A stretch of DNA of 64,000 bases from Aquabacter cavernae (GTDB lineage Bacteria; Pseudomonadota; Alphaproteobacteria; Rhizobiales; Xanthobacteraceae): assembly GCF_003993795.1 (NCBI RefSeq), contig NZ_RWKV01000010.1:1-64000 (forward strand), written 5' to 3'. A model generated the notes under the pieces. That model did not search any database. It saw nothing but the letters and a program-made list of their open reading frames with translations, and was not told the origin of the DNA. Below, in pieces: positions 43,542 to 52,245 of this stretch. The first letter of the stretch is position 1. Each line of letters begins with the position of its first letter. Both the position numbers and the translations under genes were made by a program.

Positions 43542-43589
43542 ACCACCATATTTGGGATCAGATGGCGGGTCGGTGTCAATATATGGTGT
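43542..43589 (-). promoter_or_regulatory. nrdAB promoter with paired NrdR boxes
   Basis: Two NrdR-like 16-mers occur: TGTCAATATATGGTGT (43574-43589) and ACCACCATATTTGGGA (43542-43557). They are 32 bp apart centre to centre, the standard three-helical-turn spacing. On the minus strand TTGACA (43579-43574) lies in the first box, and the AT-rich -10 candidate lies in the second, so a bound NrdR would block RNA polymerase. The stretch 43600-43803 beyond holds only a hairpin (GGGCCGCG/CGCGGCCC, 43766-43787) just after livF. Confidence 0.82.
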
Positions 43590-43803
43590 GATATAAGCTG
43601 TGGCCTGATGCTGGCTGAACGTCTCGCATCCGGCTCTCCTCTTCGCCACAAGCGTTGCCGCGCCTGGGTCGAGGCCCCCCGTGGACGCCGGCGCGTGCCG
43701 TGGGCGGAGGACGGACTTGTCCTCTCTGCGACGCAGTGGGCGAGAGCGGCATCCGCAGGCATGCGGGGCCGCGTCGAAGCGCGGCCCAAAAGACCGATGA
43801 ACC

Positions 43804-44541
43804 CTAGCTGTGCTCCAGGCCCATCATGGCGGCGCGTAGGTCTTCGGGGTCGATCTGCTCCACCGCGCGGTCGATGGCGCGGATGATGTGGCCGTGCGAG
43901 AGCACGTAGGCGCGGGACGCAAGGTCCACGGCCTGGAAGAAGCTCTGCTCCGCCATGAGGATGGTCAGCTTCTGCGTGGTCTGAAGCTCGCGCACCGCCT
44001 CGAAGACCTGGCCCACCACGATGGGCGCGAGGCCCACGGACGGCTCGTCGATGAGCATGATGCGCGGCGAGGTCATGAGCGCCCGCGCGATGGCGAGAAG
44101 CTGCTGCTGCCCGCCGCTCATGGTGGACGCCTGCTGCGCGCGCCGCTCCTTCAGCAGGGGAAAGGTCGTGTAGCAGAAGTCGAGATTTCGCGAGATCTGG
44201 TCCTTCGCCCGCGGGCAGCTGCCCGCGAGGATGAGGTTTTCCTCGACCGTCAGGTTGGGCACCAGCCGGCGTCCCTCGGGCACCAGGGCGACGCCCGCAT
44301 TGACGATCTCATGGGGCTGGAGGCGCGCAAGGTCGATGGTCTGCCCGTCCCAGTCCAGCAGGATGCGCCCGCCTTGAGGGCGCACGAAGCCGAGAATGGT
44401 GTTGAGGAGCGTGCTCTTGCCGTTGCCGTTGGTGCCCAGCAGGGCGACGAACTCGCTCTCGCGCACCTCCATGCAGACATCGTGCAGCACGGCCACGCTG
44501 CCGTACCCGGCATTGAGGTTTTCAATGACGAGTCTGTTCAC
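43804..44541 (-). CDS. livF: Branched-chain-amino-acid-type ABC transporter ATP-binding protein (LivF)
   Basis: A 245-residue ATPase with Walker A GTNGNGKST (usual N replaced by a TN variant), signature MSGGQQQLLAIARAL, Walker B IMLIDEPSVGLAP and switch MAEQSFFQA. A GTG start overlapping livG by about 20 bp gives MNRLVIENLNAG, the family-typical beginning; no ATG is available nearby. It is the last gene of the transporter run livK-H-M-G-F, energising uptake with LivG. The cargo is probably an aromatic carboxylate, judged from the linked catabolic genes. Confidence 0.93.
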   Translation of the reverse strand: MNRLVIENLNAGYGSVAVLHDVCMEVRESEFVALLGTNGNGKSTLLNTILGFVRPQGGRILLDWDGQTIDLARLQPHEIVNAGVALVPEGRRLVPNLTVEENLILAGSCPRAKDQISRNLDFCYTTFPLLKERRAQQASTMSGGQQQLLAIARALMTSPRIMLIDEPSVGLAPIVVGQVFEAVRELQTTQKLTILMAEQSFFQAVDLASRAYVLSHGHIIRAIDRAVEQIDPEDLRAAMMGLEHS

Positions 44542-45247
44542 CGAAATACACCTTCTGCACGATGGGGTCGTTGGCCACGGCATCGGGCGTGCCGTCGGCG
44601 ATCAGCTTGCCCGTCTCCAGGCAGATGATGCGATGGGAGAAGCGCATCACCGCATGCATGATGTGCTCAATCATGATGACCGCGACGCCGCTCTCGTTGA
44701 GCCGCTCCAGGATCTCCAGGACATCGTCGATCTCGCGCTCGGAGAGGCCCGCCATGGCTTCGTCCGCGATGAGCACCTTCGGCCGCCCGGCCAAGGCACG
44801 CGCCAGTTCCAGCTTGCGCAGTTCGAGCTGGGTGAGCCCGCCCGCCTCATACGCCGCCCGGCTTGCGAGCCCCACGGAGGCGAGCACCTCCATGGCCCGC
44901 CCGTGGGGATCGGGCACGTCATGCAGGTGGTCCATGGGCACCAGCAGGTTTTCCAGCACGGTCATGCCTGTGAAGGGCTTGGGGATCTGGAAGCTGCGGG
45001 CAAGGCCCATGCGTGCGCGCCGGTGGGGCGCGAGCTTGGTCACCTTCTGGCCCATGAACCACACGTCTCCCGCGCTCGGGATGAGCGTGCCGGACAGGCA
45101 GTTGATGAGGGTGGTCTTGCCGGAGCCGTTGGGGCCGATCACCCCGAGCCGCTCCCCGGCCTTCAGGGACACGGTGACGGGCCCCAGCGCCCGCAGGGTG
45201 CCGAACGTCTTCTCGACGCCGGCCACATGGAGAATGGGGTCGCTCAT
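44522..45247 (-). CDS. livG: Branched-chain-amino-acid-type ABC transporter ATP-binding protein (LivG)
   Basis: A 241-residue ATPase with Walker A GPNGSGKTT, Q-loop FQIPKPFTGMTV, Walker B VLIADEAMAGLS and switch IEHIMHAV. The usual LSYGQ signature is replaced by GLTQLELRKLELARAL, a divergent form seen in a Liv/urea subgroup. The ATG overlaps the livM stop (ATGA). It pairs with LivF as a heterodimer on the cytoplasmic side. Confidence 0.93.
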   Translation of the reverse strand: MSDPILHVAGVEKTFGTLRALGPVTVSLKAGERLGVIGPNGSGKTTLINCLSGTLIPSAGDVWFMGQKVTKLAPHRRARMGLARSFQIPKPFTGMTVLENLLVPMDHLHDVPDPHGRAMEVLASVGLASRAAYEAGGLTQLELRKLELARALAGRPKVLIADEAMAGLSEREIDDVLEILERLNESGVAVIMIEHIMHAVMRFSHRIICLETGKLIADGTPDAVANDPIVQKVYFGEQTRH

Positions 45248-46257
45248 GCGCGGTTTCCCTTCTTGAAGCGGTCCAGCAGGCCGAGGATGCCGTCCGGCGC
45301 CACGGCCACGACGGCGATCAGCACCACGCCCACGAGCAGGATGTTCAGTTCCGAGGAAATGGTGATGGTGGCGCCCTGCTGCACCGTTCCCAGCAGGATC
45401 GCGCCGATGACCGGGCCGGGCCAGGACTTCTTGCCGCCGATGAGCGGCATGGCGATGGCATTCAGCGCCAGGGCGAGGCCGAACACGGTCTCCGGCTCGA
45501 TGAAGGAGGCGTAGAAGACCAGCGGCGCGCCGGTCATGGAGAGGATGGCGCCGCTGATGGCGCAGGCGGCGAGCTTCAGGCGGAAGGTGGGCACGCCCGC
45601 GCATTCGGCGGCCTCTTCCGAGGCCCGCAGGGCGCGGAAACCGCGGCCCACCCAGGACACCTCGATCCACCGCGCGACCGCCACGGCGAAGATGGCGGTT
45701 CCCAGCATGACCAGGAACAGGAACTGGACCTGGCCGCCGGCCCAGGCGGGAGCCTCGGGCGGCATCAAGGCGAGGCCGCTGGCGCCGCCCAGATAGTCGG
45801 TGTTCAGCACCAGCGTATGGGCCATCACCACCAGCGCAATGGTGGCGATGGCGAAATAGACGCCCTGCACCCGCAACGTCATATAGCCCATGAGCAGGCC
45901 AAGCACCCCGCCCACCGCCGCCGCCACAGGCAGGCAGAGCAGGACGGGGGCATCGAACGCCTTCAGCAGCAGCGCGCCCGTATAGGCGCCCACCCCATAG
46001 AAGGCGGCCGCGCCGAAATTGATGTAGCCCGCATAGCCGCCGAGCACGTTCCAGCCTGTCGCCAGCGCCACATATTGGATGATGATGTAGGAGGCGAAGA
46101 AGAAGAACGGGTTCTCCACCGCCCGGGTCAGAAACACCCCGACGGCGAAGATGGCCAGCGCGCCCAGGATGAAGGCGAGGCTGCGGACATTGGTGAGGCG
46201 GCTACCCGCGGGGCGCGCGGGCCGCACGGCCGGGAGGGTGGAGGTCTTCGAGGTCAT
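45244..46257 (-). CDS. livM: Branched-chain-amino-acid-type ABC transporter permease (LivM)
   Basis: A 337-residue permease with about ten hydrophobic segments. NVLGGYAGYINFGAAAFYGVGAY is the LivM signature near residue 70, and GFRALRASEEAAECAGVPTFRLKLAAC is the ATPase-docking loop. It overlaps livH and livG by 4 bp each, so the membrane complex is co-translated. Confidence 0.94.
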   Translation of the reverse strand: MTSKTSTLPAVRPARPAGSRLTNVRSLAFILGALAIFAVGVFLTRAVENPFFFFASYIIIQYVALATGWNVLGGYAGYINFGAAAFYGVGAYTGALLLKAFDAPVLLCLPVAAAVGGVLGLLMGYMTLRVQGVYFAIATIALVVMAHTLVLNTDYLGGASGLALMPPEAPAWAGGQVQFLFLVMLGTAIFAVAVARWIEVSWVGRGFRALRASEEAAECAGVPTFRLKLAACAISGAILSMTGAPLVFYASFIEPETVFGLALALNAIAMPLIGGKKSWPGPVIGAILLGTVQQGATITISSELNILLVGVVLIAVVAVAPDGILGLLDRFKKGNRA

Positions 46258-47129
46258 CGACGGGCTCCGAACAGTCCCTGCGGCCGCAGCGCCAGCGTGG
46301 CGAGGAGGATGGAGAAGGCCACCGCCGGGGCCCAGGACGGGCTGGCGAAGGCGGAGACCAGCGCCTCGGACACGCCGATGAGGATGCCGGCGGCGATGGT
46401 GCCGGGAATGGAGCCCATGCCCGCCAGAACCACCACGGCGAAGGCCCGGCCGATCTGGAGGCGCCCGCCGAAGGGATCCACCGGGCCGATGATGATGAGT
46501 GCCGCGCCCGCCACCACCGCCGTGGCGGCGGCGATGCCGAAGGCGTGCCGCTTGATCCAGCGCGGATCAATGCCGCTCACGCTCAGCGCCCGTTCGTCAT
46601 GAGCCACCGCGCGCACGGCGATGCCCGTGTGGGTGTGGCGCAGATAGAGCCAGAGCGCGGCCACCATGACGGGGGCGAGGAGCGCGGGAACCAGCAGGCG
46701 ATAGGGCAGGGACAGGAGGCCGATGGTGAGGCTCTGGCCCACATAGCCCACGGAAACCGACTGCTGATTGGTGCCGAAGCGCATCAGCAGCAGGGTTTCC
46801 AGCACCAGCGAGACGCCGAAGAACAAGGTCAGCGCGTTCATGGTGTCGGCCGAGCCCCTGCGCTCGAAGACGCGCGCATAGAATTCGTAGAAGCCGAGGC
46901 CCGCCACGTAGAAGGGCGCGAGGGCGAGAAGCGCCACCAGCAGCGGGTCGAGGCCATAGGAATTGCCCATGGCCACCACATAGGCGCCCGCGATGACGAA
47001 CGCCGGGTGGGCGATGTTCGGGATGTGGAGCAGCCCGAACGTCACGGCGAGGCCCAGCGCCAGCGCGGCATAGATGCTGCCGAGCATGACGCCGGTGCCG
47101 ATGGCGTTGATGAACTGGTCAGCGAACAT
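46254..47129 (-). CDS. livH: Branched-chain-amino-acid-type ABC transporter permease (LivH)
   Basis: A 291-residue permease with about eight TM helices. The start MFADQFINAIGTGVMLGSIY leads into ALGLAVTFGLLHIPNIAHPAF, typical of LivH, and the docking loop is AVAHDERALSVSGIDPRWIKRHAF. It forms the pore with LivM. The gene follows the binding-protein gene after 63 bp. Confidence 0.94.
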   Translation of the reverse strand: MFADQFINAIGTGVMLGSIYAALALGLAVTFGLLHIPNIAHPAFVIAGAYVVAMGNSYGLDPLLVALLALAPFYVAGLGFYEFYARVFERRGSADTMNALTLFFGVSLVLETLLLMRFGTNQQSVSVGYVGQSLTIGLLSLPYRLLVPALLAPVMVAALWLYLRHTHTGIAVRAVAHDERALSVSGIDPRWIKRHAFGIAAATAVVAGAALIIIGPVDPFGGRLQIGRAFAVVVLAGMGSIPGTIAAGILIGVSEALVSAFASPSWAPAVAFSILLATLALRPQGLFGARR

Positions 47130-47192
47130 GGGCGGCGCCCCCCCGGTTCCCGAGAGCCTGCGGCCGCTGAGCGGACCTCTTGGATGTCTGGG

Positions 47193-48461
47193 TCAAGCCG
47201 CGCGCGCCTTCATGAAGGGTTGGATGAGATCCCCCGACTTCAGCGCGGAGGGATCGAGGATCACCTGGCGGCCGGGCTGGCGGAACTGTTCGATGTCGTT
47301 GCCCTTGATGCCCTGGAACTGGGTCATCAGCACCCGCCGCTCGGTCCAGTCGCCCATCTCGTTGAACTGGGCGTTGCCCACCAGGGTGGGCGTGGGATTG
47401 GCGTGCAGATAGGCGGCCATGGCGGCGCTGTCCGTGGAGCCCGCGCCCTTCACCGCCTGGGCGATGAGCTGGCCGGCCACGTAGTAGAAGGGCGGAATGT
47501 AGAAGCCCAGCGGGTCCAGCTTCTCCGGCACCGCGATGGCCGTGTACCGCTCCAGGAAGCTCGTGACCTGCGGCGTCACCATGGTGGGCTCAGGCACGAA
47601 CAGGTTGAAGTTCACGATGCCGTTCAGCGCCGGGCCCAGCGCCTGGAGGTTGGCCGCATATTGCGGACCCACCATGCCGCCGCCGAACAGCTTCACGCTG
47701 TCGCCGACACCCACTTCCGACAGGCCGCGCACCAGCGCGCTGCTGTCCGGCGGATAGGAGCAGACGAACACCGCGTCGGGCGTCGCGGCGCGCAAATTGC
47801 GCAGGATGGCCGAGAAGTCGGACGTGTTCGGCGGATAGCTCTGCTCGAACACGACTTCCTGGCCCAGCTCCTTGGCGGCGGCCTTGCCGCCGGCGGCCGA
47901 GACCTTCGCGAACTCCACGTCCGCGTTCAGGATGGCGATGCGCTTGCAGCCATTGGCCTTGCCGATCTCGAAGAAGCCGCGCGCCCAGTTCACCTTGGCG
48001 TCCGGTCCCCAGGGGGCGCTATGGAAGTAGCGGTCGCTCTTCACGCCATCATTTCCCGCCAGCGCGAACATGCCCACCATGAAGCGGCCGCGCTGCTTGA
48101 TGAAGGGCATGACCGGCGCGGAGAGCACGGCGCCGTAGGGGGAGATGAGGACATCCACTTTGTCGATGTCCACGAGCTTCGAATAGATGCTGGGAATCTG
48201 CGCGACGGTGCTCTGGTCGTCATAGGTGACCAGCTCGACCTGACGGCCCAGCAGGCCGCCTGCCGCATTCACGTCGTCGCGCCAGATTTGCAGGCCCACG
48301 AGGCCCGCTTTGGTGGCCGAGAGCGGCCCCGTGAGGGAGAAGCTGGCGCCGACGCGCAGCGGGCGGCTCTGAGCCTGCCCCTGCGTCCAGACGGCGGGCG
48401 CTGCCACGGCCAGACCGGCGGTGGAGGCCAGCTGGACGAATTTCCTGCGAGAAATGGTCAT
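47193..48461 (-). CDS. Liv-type solute-binding protein 1 (Tat signal)
   Basis: A 422-residue family 6 (Leu/Ile/Val-type) binding protein. The N-terminus MTISRRKFVQLASTAG, followed by a hydrophobic core and an AQA cleavage site, is a twin-arginine signal. The mature part shows RVGASFSLTGPLSATKAGLV and a QVELVTYDDQSTVAQIPSIY core. It heads the livHMGF operon and presumably delivers the substrate of the linked LigAB pathway. The 91 bp before it, downstream of ligA, contain no clear promoter. Confidence 0.93.
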   Translation of the reverse strand: MTISRRKFVQLASTAGLAVAAPAVWTQGQAQSRPLRVGASFSLTGPLSATKAGLVGLQIWRDDVNAAGGLLGRQVELVTYDDQSTVAQIPSIYSKLVDIDKVDVLISPYGAVLSAPVMPFIKQRGRFMVGMFALAGNDGVKSDRYFHSAPWGPDAKVNWARGFFEIGKANGCKRIAILNADVEFAKVSAAGGKAAAKELGQEVVFEQSYPPNTSDFSAILRNLRAATPDAVFVCSYPPDSSALVRGLSEVGVGDSVKLFGGGMVGPQYAANLQALGPALNGIVNFNLFVPEPTMVTPQVTSFLERYTAIAVPEKLDPLGFYIPPFYYVAGQLIAQAVKGAGSTDSAAMAAYLHANPTPTLVGNAQFNEMGDWTERRVLMTQFQGIKGNDIEQFRQPGRQVILDPSALKSGDLIQPFMKARAA

Positions 48462-48552
48462 GGTTTCCTCCCGATCGAATGTTGTTTTTTGGCTTTGCGC
48501 GTGCCGACCGCCTCATGCCGCATGAAGACCGGCGCCGTGCGGCGCCGGCGCT

Positions 48553-48918
48553 TCAGAGCGCGATGGTCGGATACTCCCGCCCCCTCCAGTGCTGGAGCTT
48601 GGCGGCGAACTCCCGCTGGAACGACAGCGGGCCGTGCTTGTGCATGTAGTCTTCATCATAGATGGCGATGAAGATGGTCAGCGACAGGAAGAAATGGGCG
48701 CCCATCTCGAACAGCGCGACATAGTCGTGATTGATCAGTGCCTCGCGCTCGGCATCCGTGAAGCCGGTCACGGTGGTGACCTCGGACTCGTTCAGGCGCG
48801 GGCCGATGGACTGTTCCCATGTCGTGACGAAGGCGCGGGGCTCTTCCTTGTAGCGCCGCAGGAACTCGGGATCGCGATCCACGGTGTACAGGAATTTATT
48901 GACGTAATACTTGCTCAT
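48553..48918 (-). CDS. ligA: Extradiol dioxygenase small (LigA-type) subunit
   Basis: A 121-residue all-helical LigA-family protein (MSKYYVNKFLYTVDRDPEFL; FTDAEREALINHDYVALFEMGAH). In protocatechuate 4,5-dioxygenase this subunit caps the active site of LigB. The ATG overlaps the LigB stop by 4 bp, consistent with an alpha2beta2 complex. The substrate is not determined by sequence; gallate, protocatechuate and methylated analogues are all possible. Confidence 0.9.
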   Translation of the reverse strand: MSKYYVNKFLYTVDRDPEFLRRYKEEPRAFVTTWEQSIGPRLNESEVTTVTGFTDAEREALINHDYVALFEMGAHFFLSLTIFIAIYDEDYMHKHGPLSFQREFAAKLQHWRGREYPTIAL

Positions 48919-49775
48919 GGCGTTTCCTCTCCCGGATACCAGGTGAAATACGCTTCCATGGTGTGGTAGAGATCGAGGCAATCCACGTAGGCGGCCTTCT
49001 CCGGGCCGGCGATCCCCATCATCAGGATGAGATCCATGAAGCCATGGGTGGCGTTGCCGCTCTGGGTCATGCTCTCGTGGGTCACATTCTCCAGAATGGC
49101 TTCGATGTCGCCGTTGGAGAGCCACTCGATGGCCTTGCGGTCGAAGTCCGGATCGGGGCCGTGCTCGCCGAACTGGCGCGGGCCGCCCAGTTCGAGCGAC
49201 AGGTGGCCCGATCCCACGGCGGCGATGCGCTTGTCCGAGGGATAGGCATCGATCACCTCGCGGATCGCCCGTCCCAGGTCCCAGAACCGCTTGGGCTTGG
49301 GCAGAGGCGGCGCGAAGATGTTCGTGTAGATGGGCACCACCGGCAGGTCGGCTTGCGGCCGCGTGGTGATGATGGGGCAGATGATGGAATGGTCGATCTT
49401 CAGCTCATGGCTGAAGGCGAAGTCGAAGCCGCGGTCCATCAGCCCTTCATGCATGAAGCGCGACAGGTCCTCGTGGCCTTCCAGCACATATTTGGGAATG
49501 CCGAATTCCCGCTCCTCATTGTAGAAGGTCGCGTCGTAACGCGGGGCCTTGCCGATGAGGAAGGTGGGGTAATTGTCCAGGAAGAATTGATGAAAATGAT
49601 CCGCCCCCACCATCACGAGGATGTCGGGTTGCGCGCGGGTCAAGGTTGCGCGATAGGCCTCGACCTTTCGCTTCCACTCGGCCGCCTGGGGGATCTGCTC
49701 CTCCACGGGGGCCGTGGTGGCCTTGAGATAAAACGGATGATGTGTGGTGGCTAAAACCGCCGCCAAAGTCGCCAT
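48915..49775 (-). CDS. ligB: Class III extradiol ring-cleavage dioxygenase, LigB-type catalytic subunit
   Basis: A 286-residue LigB-family protein. The first iron His pair region is LATTHHPFY, a second His lies in GADHFHQFF, and FSHELKIDHSIICPI and GSGHLSLELGG carry further active-site residues. Non-haem Fe(II) opens a catechol or gallate ring next to the hydroxyls. It is transcribed with ligA and upstream of the livK-F genes. Two CoA-related genes lie beyond it. Substrate identity is inferred only as a small aromatic acid. Confidence 0.9.
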   Translation of the reverse strand: MATLAAVLATTHHPFYLKATTAPVEEQIPQAAEWKRKVEAYRATLTRAQPDILVMVGADHFHQFFLDNYPTFLIGKAPRYDATFYNEEREFGIPKYVLEGHEDLSRFMHEGLMDRGFDFAFSHELKIDHSIICPIITTRPQADLPVVPIYTNIFAPPLPKPKRFWDLGRAIREVIDAYPSDKRIAAVGSGHLSLELGGPRQFGEHGPDPDFDRKAIEWLSNGDIEAILENVTHESMTQSGNATHGFMDLILMMGIAGPEKAAYVDCLDLYHTMEAYFTWYPGEETP

Positions 49776-49840
49776 GATGTCCTCCCCAAAATGCCCGTGC
49801 CGCTCAGGCGGTCTTTTCGAGCGCGTCCTCTCTCGATGAA

Positions 49841-51049
49841 TCAGAGGCTGATAGCCCGATCATGTTGCTTCTCCATGATCGGGTCAGCCTGACGGCGTTC
49901 CGGCCAGGCATCGCGATCGCGCACCAGCGCCTTCCGGATCGTGTCGCCGTCCTCATTGACGGTGGGCGCCGCCTTCACGGCGTCGGCCCGCTGCCGGTCG
50001 AAGCTGAAGGCCGGGCGCACGGAGAGGGACGCCCCTTCGGAGCGCTCCTTCACCGGCACGATCATGCCGAGATGGGAGACCTGCGGGTCATCGACCACTT
50101 CGGGGATGGAATTGATGGGCGCGAACGGCACGTCGAACTTGGAGAAGCGCTCCACCCAGTCCTTCCGGTCGCGGGTGCCGAACAGCTCGTTCAGCGCGTC
50201 CGACAGGTCCAGATAATTGTCGATGCGCTTCTGGCGGATCGCGAAGCGCGGGTCGGCGGCGAGATGGTGGGCGCCCGTGGCCTCCACCAGCGCGTCCCAG
50301 AACTTGTCCAGCGACGAGAGATGGAAGGCGAACAGCTTCCCATCCCGGCAGCGCACGATATAGGCCTGGGCGAGGCGCGGGCGATCGACGCCGGTGGGCA
50401 ATTCGCCGAGGGCGAAATACCCCATGAAGGGCTCCACCGCGAAGTGCATCATGGCTTCCAACATGGAGATTTCCACGAGGCGGCCCTTGCCGGTCCGGCC
50501 CCGTTCCACCAGCGCCCCGGCAATGCCCAGGGAGGCATAGATGCCGGTGATGGCGTCGGCCAGCGCCGGGCCGATGAAGCGCGGCTGCTCGGGGTCGATG
50601 GCGACGCCGAGGAAGCCGCTCACCGCCTGCGCCACGGAATCATAGACCGGCCGCTTGGCATCGGGGCCATCGGGGCCGAAGCCGCTGATGGAGCAATAGA
50701 TGAGGCGGGGATTGATCTTGTGCAGCGTCTCCACGTCCGCGCCGATGCGGGCCGCCGCGCCGGGCCGGAAGTTCTGGATATAGACATCCGCCTGACGGAT
50801 CAGGTCATAGAACACCTCCTGGTCGTCGGAGGCTTTCATGTCCAGGCAGATGGAGCGCTTGTTGCGGTTATAGGCCTGGAAATGTGCGCTGTAGAAGCCG
50901 GTCTTGAAGCTGCGATAGGGATCGCCGTTGCCGGCGCTTTCCACCTTGATCACGTCCGCGCCGAGATCGGCCAGCATCATGCCCGCGCAGGGGCCCGTGA
51001 TGAACGTGCCCTGTTCGACGATGCGCACGCCATTGAGAACGCCGTACAT
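49841..51049 (-). CDS. CaiB/BaiF family III CoA-transferase
   Basis: A 402-residue family III CoA-transferase. It begins MYGVLNGVRIVEQGTFITGP, with ADLGADVIKVE, the catalytic Asp in RPVYDSVAQAVSGFLG, and the GIYASLGIAGALVERGRTGKG segment. It transfers CoA between carboxylic acids through a mixed anhydride on the Asp. The ATG was chosen because sequence upstream overlaps the citryl-CoA-lyase-like gene. Ten bases separate it from that gene, and the pair probably activates and then cleaves a C5-C7 acid. Confidence 0.92.
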   Translation of the reverse strand: MYGVLNGVRIVEQGTFITGPCAGMMLADLGADVIKVESAGNGDPYRSFKTGFYSAHFQAYNRNKRSICLDMKASDDQEVFYDLIRQADVYIQNFRPGAAARIGADVETLHKINPRLIYCSISGFGPDGPDAKRPVYDSVAQAVSGFLGVAIDPEQPRFIGPALADAITGIYASLGIAGALVERGRTGKGRLVEISMLEAMMHFAVEPFMGYFALGELPTGVDRPRLAQAYIVRCRDGKLFAFHLSSLDKFWDALVEATGAHHLAADPRFAIRQKRIDNYLDLSDALNELFGTRDRKDWVERFSKFDVPFAPINSIPEVVDDPQVSHLGMIVPVKERSEGASLSVRPAFSFDRQRADAVKAAPTVNEDGDTIRKALVRDRDAWPERRQADPIMEKQHDRAISL

Positions 51050-51059
51050 GCCTTGATCC

Positions 51060-51872
51060 TCAGTTCTCGTTGGCCACGAAGCCCTCGGGGGCGGGGCCGT
51101 CATAGGTGATGGCGGACGCGGCGGCGTGGGACATGAGGAAGCCGATGGGGTGCGTCTGCTCTTCCAGCAGATGGCCCACGAGGCCCGCCGTGCGCGCCAG
51201 GAGCGGCACGCCGCGCAGCGCGAGCAGGGGATAGCCGGCATCCAGCAGCACGCAGGGAATGGCGCTGGAGATGTTCATCACCAGTGACTTCCCGACGATG
51301 CCGGGAATGACCGTCTCCACCATGCGGGCCACTTCGCAATGCCGCCCGTAGAGACCGAGTTCGCGGGCGAGGTCCAGAAGCCGGAGCGCGCGGGGATCGG
51401 CGCCCTTGTGCAGCGGGTGGCCATAGCCCGGAATGGCGCGCTTGGCGGCGCGATAGCGGCCCACCACGTCGGCGGCGGCCTGTTCCATGGACAGTCCGGC
51501 CTTGTCCTGCTCCGCGATGATTTCCGCGAACAGCTGCCCCGCCGTGGCGGAGGCGCCCAGGATCACCGAGCCGCAGCCCAGCAGCCCCGCCGCCACGGCG
51601 CCCTGAAGCGCCTCGGGGGCCGAAGCGAGGGTCATGCGCGCCGTCTGCACGCTGGGCACGAGCCCATGCTCGGCGATGGCCACCAGCGTCGCATCCAGCA
51701 TGCGGCGCTGGGCGTCGGAGGGCAGGGTGCCGGCGATCAGCAGCCAGATGTGGTCGGTGAAGGAGATGCGTCCGATCAGTTCGCCGACGAGGTCATGCCC
51801 GCGAACGATGATGGTGTCGGGATTGGACCCCGAAATGCGCGTGGTGGGGGACGTGTCGGCACCGATCTTCAA
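51060..51872 (-). CDS. Citrate synthase/citryl-CoA lyase-like protein
   Basis: A 270-residue protein of the citrate synthase fold, shorter than true citrate synthase. SFTDHIWLLIAGTLPSDAQR and GYGHPLHKGADPRAL (the His of citrate synthases) are conserved, as is LARTAGLVGHLLEEQ. The position of the catalytic Asp (N-V-D in citrate synthase) reads NISSA, so the classical mechanism may be altered. TTG preceded by GGGGAGAG was preferred as the start; an ATG eight codons upstream is possible. It probably makes or breaks a C-C bond in a 3-hydroxyacyl-CoA. It is paired with the family III CoA-transferase. Confidence 0.78.
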   Translation of the reverse strand: MKIGADTSPTTRISGSNPDTIIVRGHDLVGELIGRISFTDHIWLLIAGTLPSDAQRRMLDATLVAIAEHGLVPSVQTARMTLASAPEALQGAVAAGLLGCGSVILGASATAGQLFAEIIAEQDKAGLSMEQAAADVVGRYRAAKRAIPGYGHPLHKGADPRALRLLDLARELGLYGRHCEVARMVETVIPGIVGKSLVMNISSAIPCVLLDAGYPLLALRGVPLLARTAGLVGHLLEEQTHPIGFLMSHAAASAITYDGPAPEGFVANEN

Positions 51873-51955
51873 GGCTTCTCTCCCCGGCCGCCGCATGGCG
51901 CCGCATTCATTGTCCGGCTTCCGGGGCCCGTTTTTGGGGCGTTGGAAACACGAAT

Positions 51956-51972
51956 ATTTCGTCTAGCGAAAT
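51956..51972. promoter_or_regulatory. IclR-type operator candidate 1
   Basis: ATTTCG-N5-CGAAAT, a perfect inverted repeat, lies about 84 bp upstream of the citryl-CoA-lyase-like gene. A second site with the same half-site and spacer length is at 52142-52156. Apart from these two sites, the 373 bp between 51873 and 52245 show nothing recognised. Confidence 0.6.
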
Positions 51973-52141
51973 TTTGTTCGATTATGCTCGTCACTCGAGC
52001 GTCCGTTGTCAAGCGGGCTCGCATGCTGTCTTACGTTGCGGTGCAGCAATAGTGGGGCGGTCCGAAGCGGATTTCGAATGCGGCGTCATTGATTGCGCGC
52101 CTCCAGCATCATCTTGCCAGAATGCTATTTTCTGAAATAAT

Positions 52142-52156
52142 TTTCGCTGTACGAAT
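52142..52156. promoter_or_regulatory. IclR-type operator candidate 2
   Basis: TTTCG-N5-CGAAT, the same half-site and 5-nt spacer as the site near 51.96 kb. It lies about 90 bp before the iclR start. The two sites fit one divergent regulator controlling itself and the catabolic genes; binding is inferred. Confidence 0.5.
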
Positions 52157-52245
52157 ATTCGGGTGGTTCGAGGCCGTCAGGCCGCCGGGCGCGCGGACGG
52201 CGAGGCGCATGGACAGCGTGCCGCCATCGGATGCATTGAGGGGCT

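Noticed and set aside
43766-43787. Hairpin after livF as intrinsic terminator
   Set aside because: It has a perfect 8-bp GC stem, but no T tract on either strand, so it is not listed as a terminator.
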